64,000 nt of DNA from NCBI RefSeq assembly GCF_028453695.1, contig NC_135775.1, forward strand, positions 9,378,046 through 9,442,045, written 5' to 3'. The notes beneath the pieces were generated by a model. It was not told the DNA's origin, ran no database searches, and was given only the letters and a program-made list of their open reading frames with translations. Source of the DNA: Augochlora pura (lineage: Eukaryota; Arthropoda; Insecta; Hymenoptera; Halictidae). The translations under genes and the position numbers were made by a program. Shown one piece after another: positions 61,393 to 64,000 of the stretch. Position 1 is the stretch's first letter. Every line of letters starts with the position of its first letter.

Positions 61393-61677
61393 AAGGTACT
61401 ATTTCTGTGTTTTCGGCGAACGGTACCTTTCACTTAATGATAATTTTAAATAGTTAGCTTGCAGACAGAAAACAGTTTTTTCAAACAGTCTTTTTATGCC
61501 ACAACAATCAATCAATTTTATAAAGATAGTATATGCTTTAACATTTCCGGTACAGTTTTAGAATAAACAAGATAGAATGTAACTACTACACGTTTTCGAA
61601 TTTTTGTTGTATCACCGACACTTCGTGATTAATGCGAGTAACTTACAAAGTGGAAGTACCATCTACATTCTTTATAT
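61393..61677. other. AT-rich spacer between two TTAA-flanked elements
   Basis: Nothing recognisable. Confidence 0.35.
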
Positions 61678-61681
61678 TTAA

Positions 61682-61922
61682 CCCTTTGCACTCGAGGCCA
61701 TTTTATCTCTAAATCAGAAATGACCTTTCTGGATCATAGTATTTCCATTCTATGTAACAAAGTGCAGTTTTATCCATACGAAACTGATCCTTGCGACTCG
61801 TACCAACAGTTCCACTATTTAACAATTTTTTCAATCTAAACAATATTCATATAAAAATTATCTTGGGACGTGGTAGAACAATTTTAATGGTGCCTCAGAC
61901 TCGCCACTCGAGCGCAAAAGGG
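61682..61922 (+). mobile_element. piggyBac-type MITE, family B (B1)
   Basis: Left flank TTAA (61678-61681), right flank CTAA (one change). The left end CCCTTTGCACTCGAGGCC and the right end CTCGAGCGCAAAAGGG are inverted repeats. Length 241 bp. Aligns end to end with the reverse complement of 49771-50010. No coding capacity. Confidence 0.85.
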
Positions 61923-63851
61923 CTAATAGAATTTAAAGACGTAGAAACTGTCCAGGGAGGTCGTCAACATGATCTTTTTTCTGCAAAACATATCAATCCT
62001 CTTCAGACCGGCTCAAATGAATTCGGTGTTTGCCCCGAGACCCGGCCAAGGTATACGGCTTGTCATTCGTCGACCCGTGGCGACATTTGTCACCGTAGAA
62101 CCGGCAATCTTGGCTCATGAAAAAGCAGAGACAAATAGGAGGAAGGTGGCGGAGGACGATGATTGCGAAGAAACGGTTCCCGCGGCGGTCGCGCGCGTCC
62201 GACGAGCCCGTTTCACCGGGAAGAATTTACGAGGCGACGTGACCGGCCGGTCTGAACGGACACGCGGACGGGGCTAATCCGGAAATCCGAAATGTCCAGC
62301 GATTTACGGAGAGTACGGCCGATTTTTATGGGCCGTACGCGGAAATCCGTCGGAATCTGTGCTCGAGATTCAAATGACTCGTCGCTGTTCATACGTTCGT
62401 CCGAAGAACCTCGCTATCCGCCGAATTTTTATCGCGAATCAGCTGGCTGCCGAACAATAGCTGTCAAAAACCACCACTCGTATACCGTTATAGTATGTTC
62501 TTTTAAATAGGCAGAAAATTTTATCGAGATGAATGGGAAATCACAAGAACGTCGAAATTAGTTGACCAACAATTGTTTCATTTTATTTATTATTAACAGG
62601 GGCAGCCATGCATCTATTTTTCAAAATAGTAAAATTTCAACAATTTGAGCTGCAAAGTCGATCATTATAATTTCAGAATATTACAATCCATTCTCGAGCA
62701 CTATTAATTCTCACATGCCATGAAAATATAAAATATTTCTGTTTTCTAAAAATCTCTTCTATAATTATTTCCATCCATTTTCATTTTATAATTATAATAT
62801 ACGTAAAGTCGTAATTTATTATATTTGAAGCAGCGCGAACTATTATACTAGAGCAGAAAGAGTTCGTTGCTGCAACTTTCAGCACCTTTTGCAGAACAAA
62901 TTGTTCAACTGTTATTTAACTACGTCAATACGTCGCGCCATCCTAAAGCCAACAGTTCACTTTATTCATTTGTGCAGATAGCTTTTGCTATCGTTGTTTA
63001 TTCTATTTGTGTCGCGCCTGTTTCGAAAGAGCCAAGCTCGGTTGCCACTTGTCCATCTCCTCGTCGATGAAAATCCTGAACACGATTTAACGTTTGTAAG
63101 TTATACGAAAGCAAACGTTTGCCGAACAGTGTTTATTTTAACGAGAATGTGGATTGATGGTTGGGGGGGGGGGGGGGGGATTAATTGGAGTGGGTAATGG
63201 TCGACGGTCGAGTACGAGCATTTAAGCGTGGCAGTTTTAAGGTCAAGTCGCGGTGGAACCGCAATTCAATTGTGCTCACAGTGGAAATAATCAAATCGCT
63301 GCGGAAAGAATAGTAATGATATCTTGGCGTTTCAGGTGGAAAATCGAAAGCCAGCGTTTTGCGAATTTACGGCATTCACAAATTTATGAAACATATTAAC
63401 GAACAATAATTGCATTCTTGCTGAAATTTTTAACGAGAACGAATCCTTTATTAGTCGAACAGAAAATTTGATATGTCGTTTAGAGTCGAGCTCGACGCAC
63501 AAAAGGTTAAAAATTGACAAAAGAAAAATTCTATTATTCCCGTCAAGTAATTAATGAATTGTTTTGATTTTTAATATTTTTAATAGTTCGAAAATAATGT
63601 AACGAGATCGTTGAATCTATCCCATCCATGTTATGATACCTATATTCTTACTTCTGTCATGAGCGTATAAAATCCGCGGTCTATTAATAATCCATCGTGA
63701 ATAGAACTTCGCGGATAAAACATCTACGGTGTCGCCCGCCATCCTAAAGATTTATGCCGATTCCACTATCGAGATTATACCGTGACACGTCTTCCATTTT
63801 GAAGGAGCGTAACCGCGCTGAATGTAAGCGTTTGTAAACTCTCGAACCTCG
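61923..63851. other. non-coding stretch upstream of the edge gene
   Basis: GC-rich at 61,930-62,480 with overlapping plus frames of 102-109 codons and no domain; AT-rich afterwards. The last 150 bases are presumed to hold proximal regulatory sequence for the gene at 63971. Confidence 0.4.
63163..63179 (+). repeat. poly-G tract (17)
   Basis: Seventeen consecutive G residues, the longest homopolymer of G or C in the window. Confidence 0.95.
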
Positions 63852-63859
63852 TATAAAAG
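63852..63859 (+). promoter_or_regulatory. TATA box
   Basis: TATAAAAG in the context CTCGTATAAAAGAG. A transcription start about 30 bases downstream would fall near 63882, giving a 5' leader of about 90 bases before the ATG at 63971. TATA-containing promoters in insects are typical of tissue-specific or inducible genes. Confidence 0.6.
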
Positions 63860-63970
63860 AGTACCAGGAGTAACTCATGTAATAACGGGCTGACAGTCAT
63901 ATCACCGACAACGTCCTAACCTACACCAGTCGATCGACATTGATTTCGCTGACAGTATTAAGTAAACGAC

Positions 63971-64000
63971 ATGGTGAAATCATTATCAATGTTTTTATTG
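63971..64000 (+). CDS. start of a probable secreted protein, cut by the window edge
   Basis: ATG in good context (AAACGACATGG) opens MVKSLSMFLL, a basic residue followed by a hydrophobic run, the form of a signal peptide. A TATA box lies 119 bases upstream, which supports a real 5' end. Only ten codons are visible, so family and function cannot be stated; small secreted proteins (for example binding proteins or peptides) commonly start this way. Partial at the 3' end. Confidence 0.6.
   Translation, partial: MVKSLSMFLL

Noticed and set aside
1..64000. CRISPR arrays, prokaryotic defence or toxin-antitoxin systems, rRNA, tRNA and known microRNA seeds
   Set aside because: Tandem repeats here lack uniform unique spacers. 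No recognisable RNA gene sequences were seen by eye; a covariance-model search could still find diverged ones.

Overview
This looks like a eukaryotic, probably insect, intergenic or long-intron window. It has no operons, no dense reading frames and no ribosome binding sites. AT-rich sequence alternates with GC- and CpG-rich islands, there are many (CT)n/(GA)n tracts, and the recognisable mobile DNA is mariner, Tc1-like, piggyBac-like and non-LTR. The mariner ends and the TTAA-flanked CCCTTTGCACTCG ends fit a hymenopteran, most likely a bee. That assignment is inference from familiarity, not from a search.

Protein-coding content is very low. The best gene evidence is at the right edge: a TATA box (63852) and, about 120 bases downstream, an ATG (63971, +) opening a signal-peptide-like start that the window cuts off. 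The second best is one exon on the minus strand (24214-24409) with consensus splice sites, GC-biased codons and one hydrophobic segment; its family is not recognised. Three weaker exon candidates lie at 13.4-14.0, 44.8-45.1 and 51.2-51.7 kb. Most long open frames lie in GC islands where several frames and both strands are open together, so they are not called.

Mobile-element layout: Tc1-like remnant (3.6-4.1 kb); a 744-bp inverted-repeat element with reiterated end motifs (10.3-11.0 kb); an internally deleted mariner-type element (17.2-17.6 kb) next to a broken DD34D mariner transposase (17.95-19.03 kb); a second internally deleted mariner (27.5-27.8 kb); a possible decayed LTR-type region (35.0-36.6 kb); a non-LTR retrotransposon C-terminal remnant (60.6-60.9 kb).

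The main discovery is a set of eight short (213-256 bp) TTAA-flanked elements whose ends begin CCCTTTGCACT or CCCCTTGCACT. They fall into at least three internal-sequence families and behave like piggyBac-type MITEs. Three of the best preserved copies are exactly 243 bp. Other structure: two related foldback (hairpin) repeats at 12.9 and 34.1 kb, a ~20-copy 19-bp purine minisatellite (57.56-57.96 kb), tandem repeats of 61, 73, 32 and ~55 bp, a diverged ~235-bp duplication (15.5/16.4 kb) and G/C homopolymers of 14-17 bases. I found no CRISPR, tRNA, rRNA or bacterial-type defence system and no evidence for a new multi-gene system.
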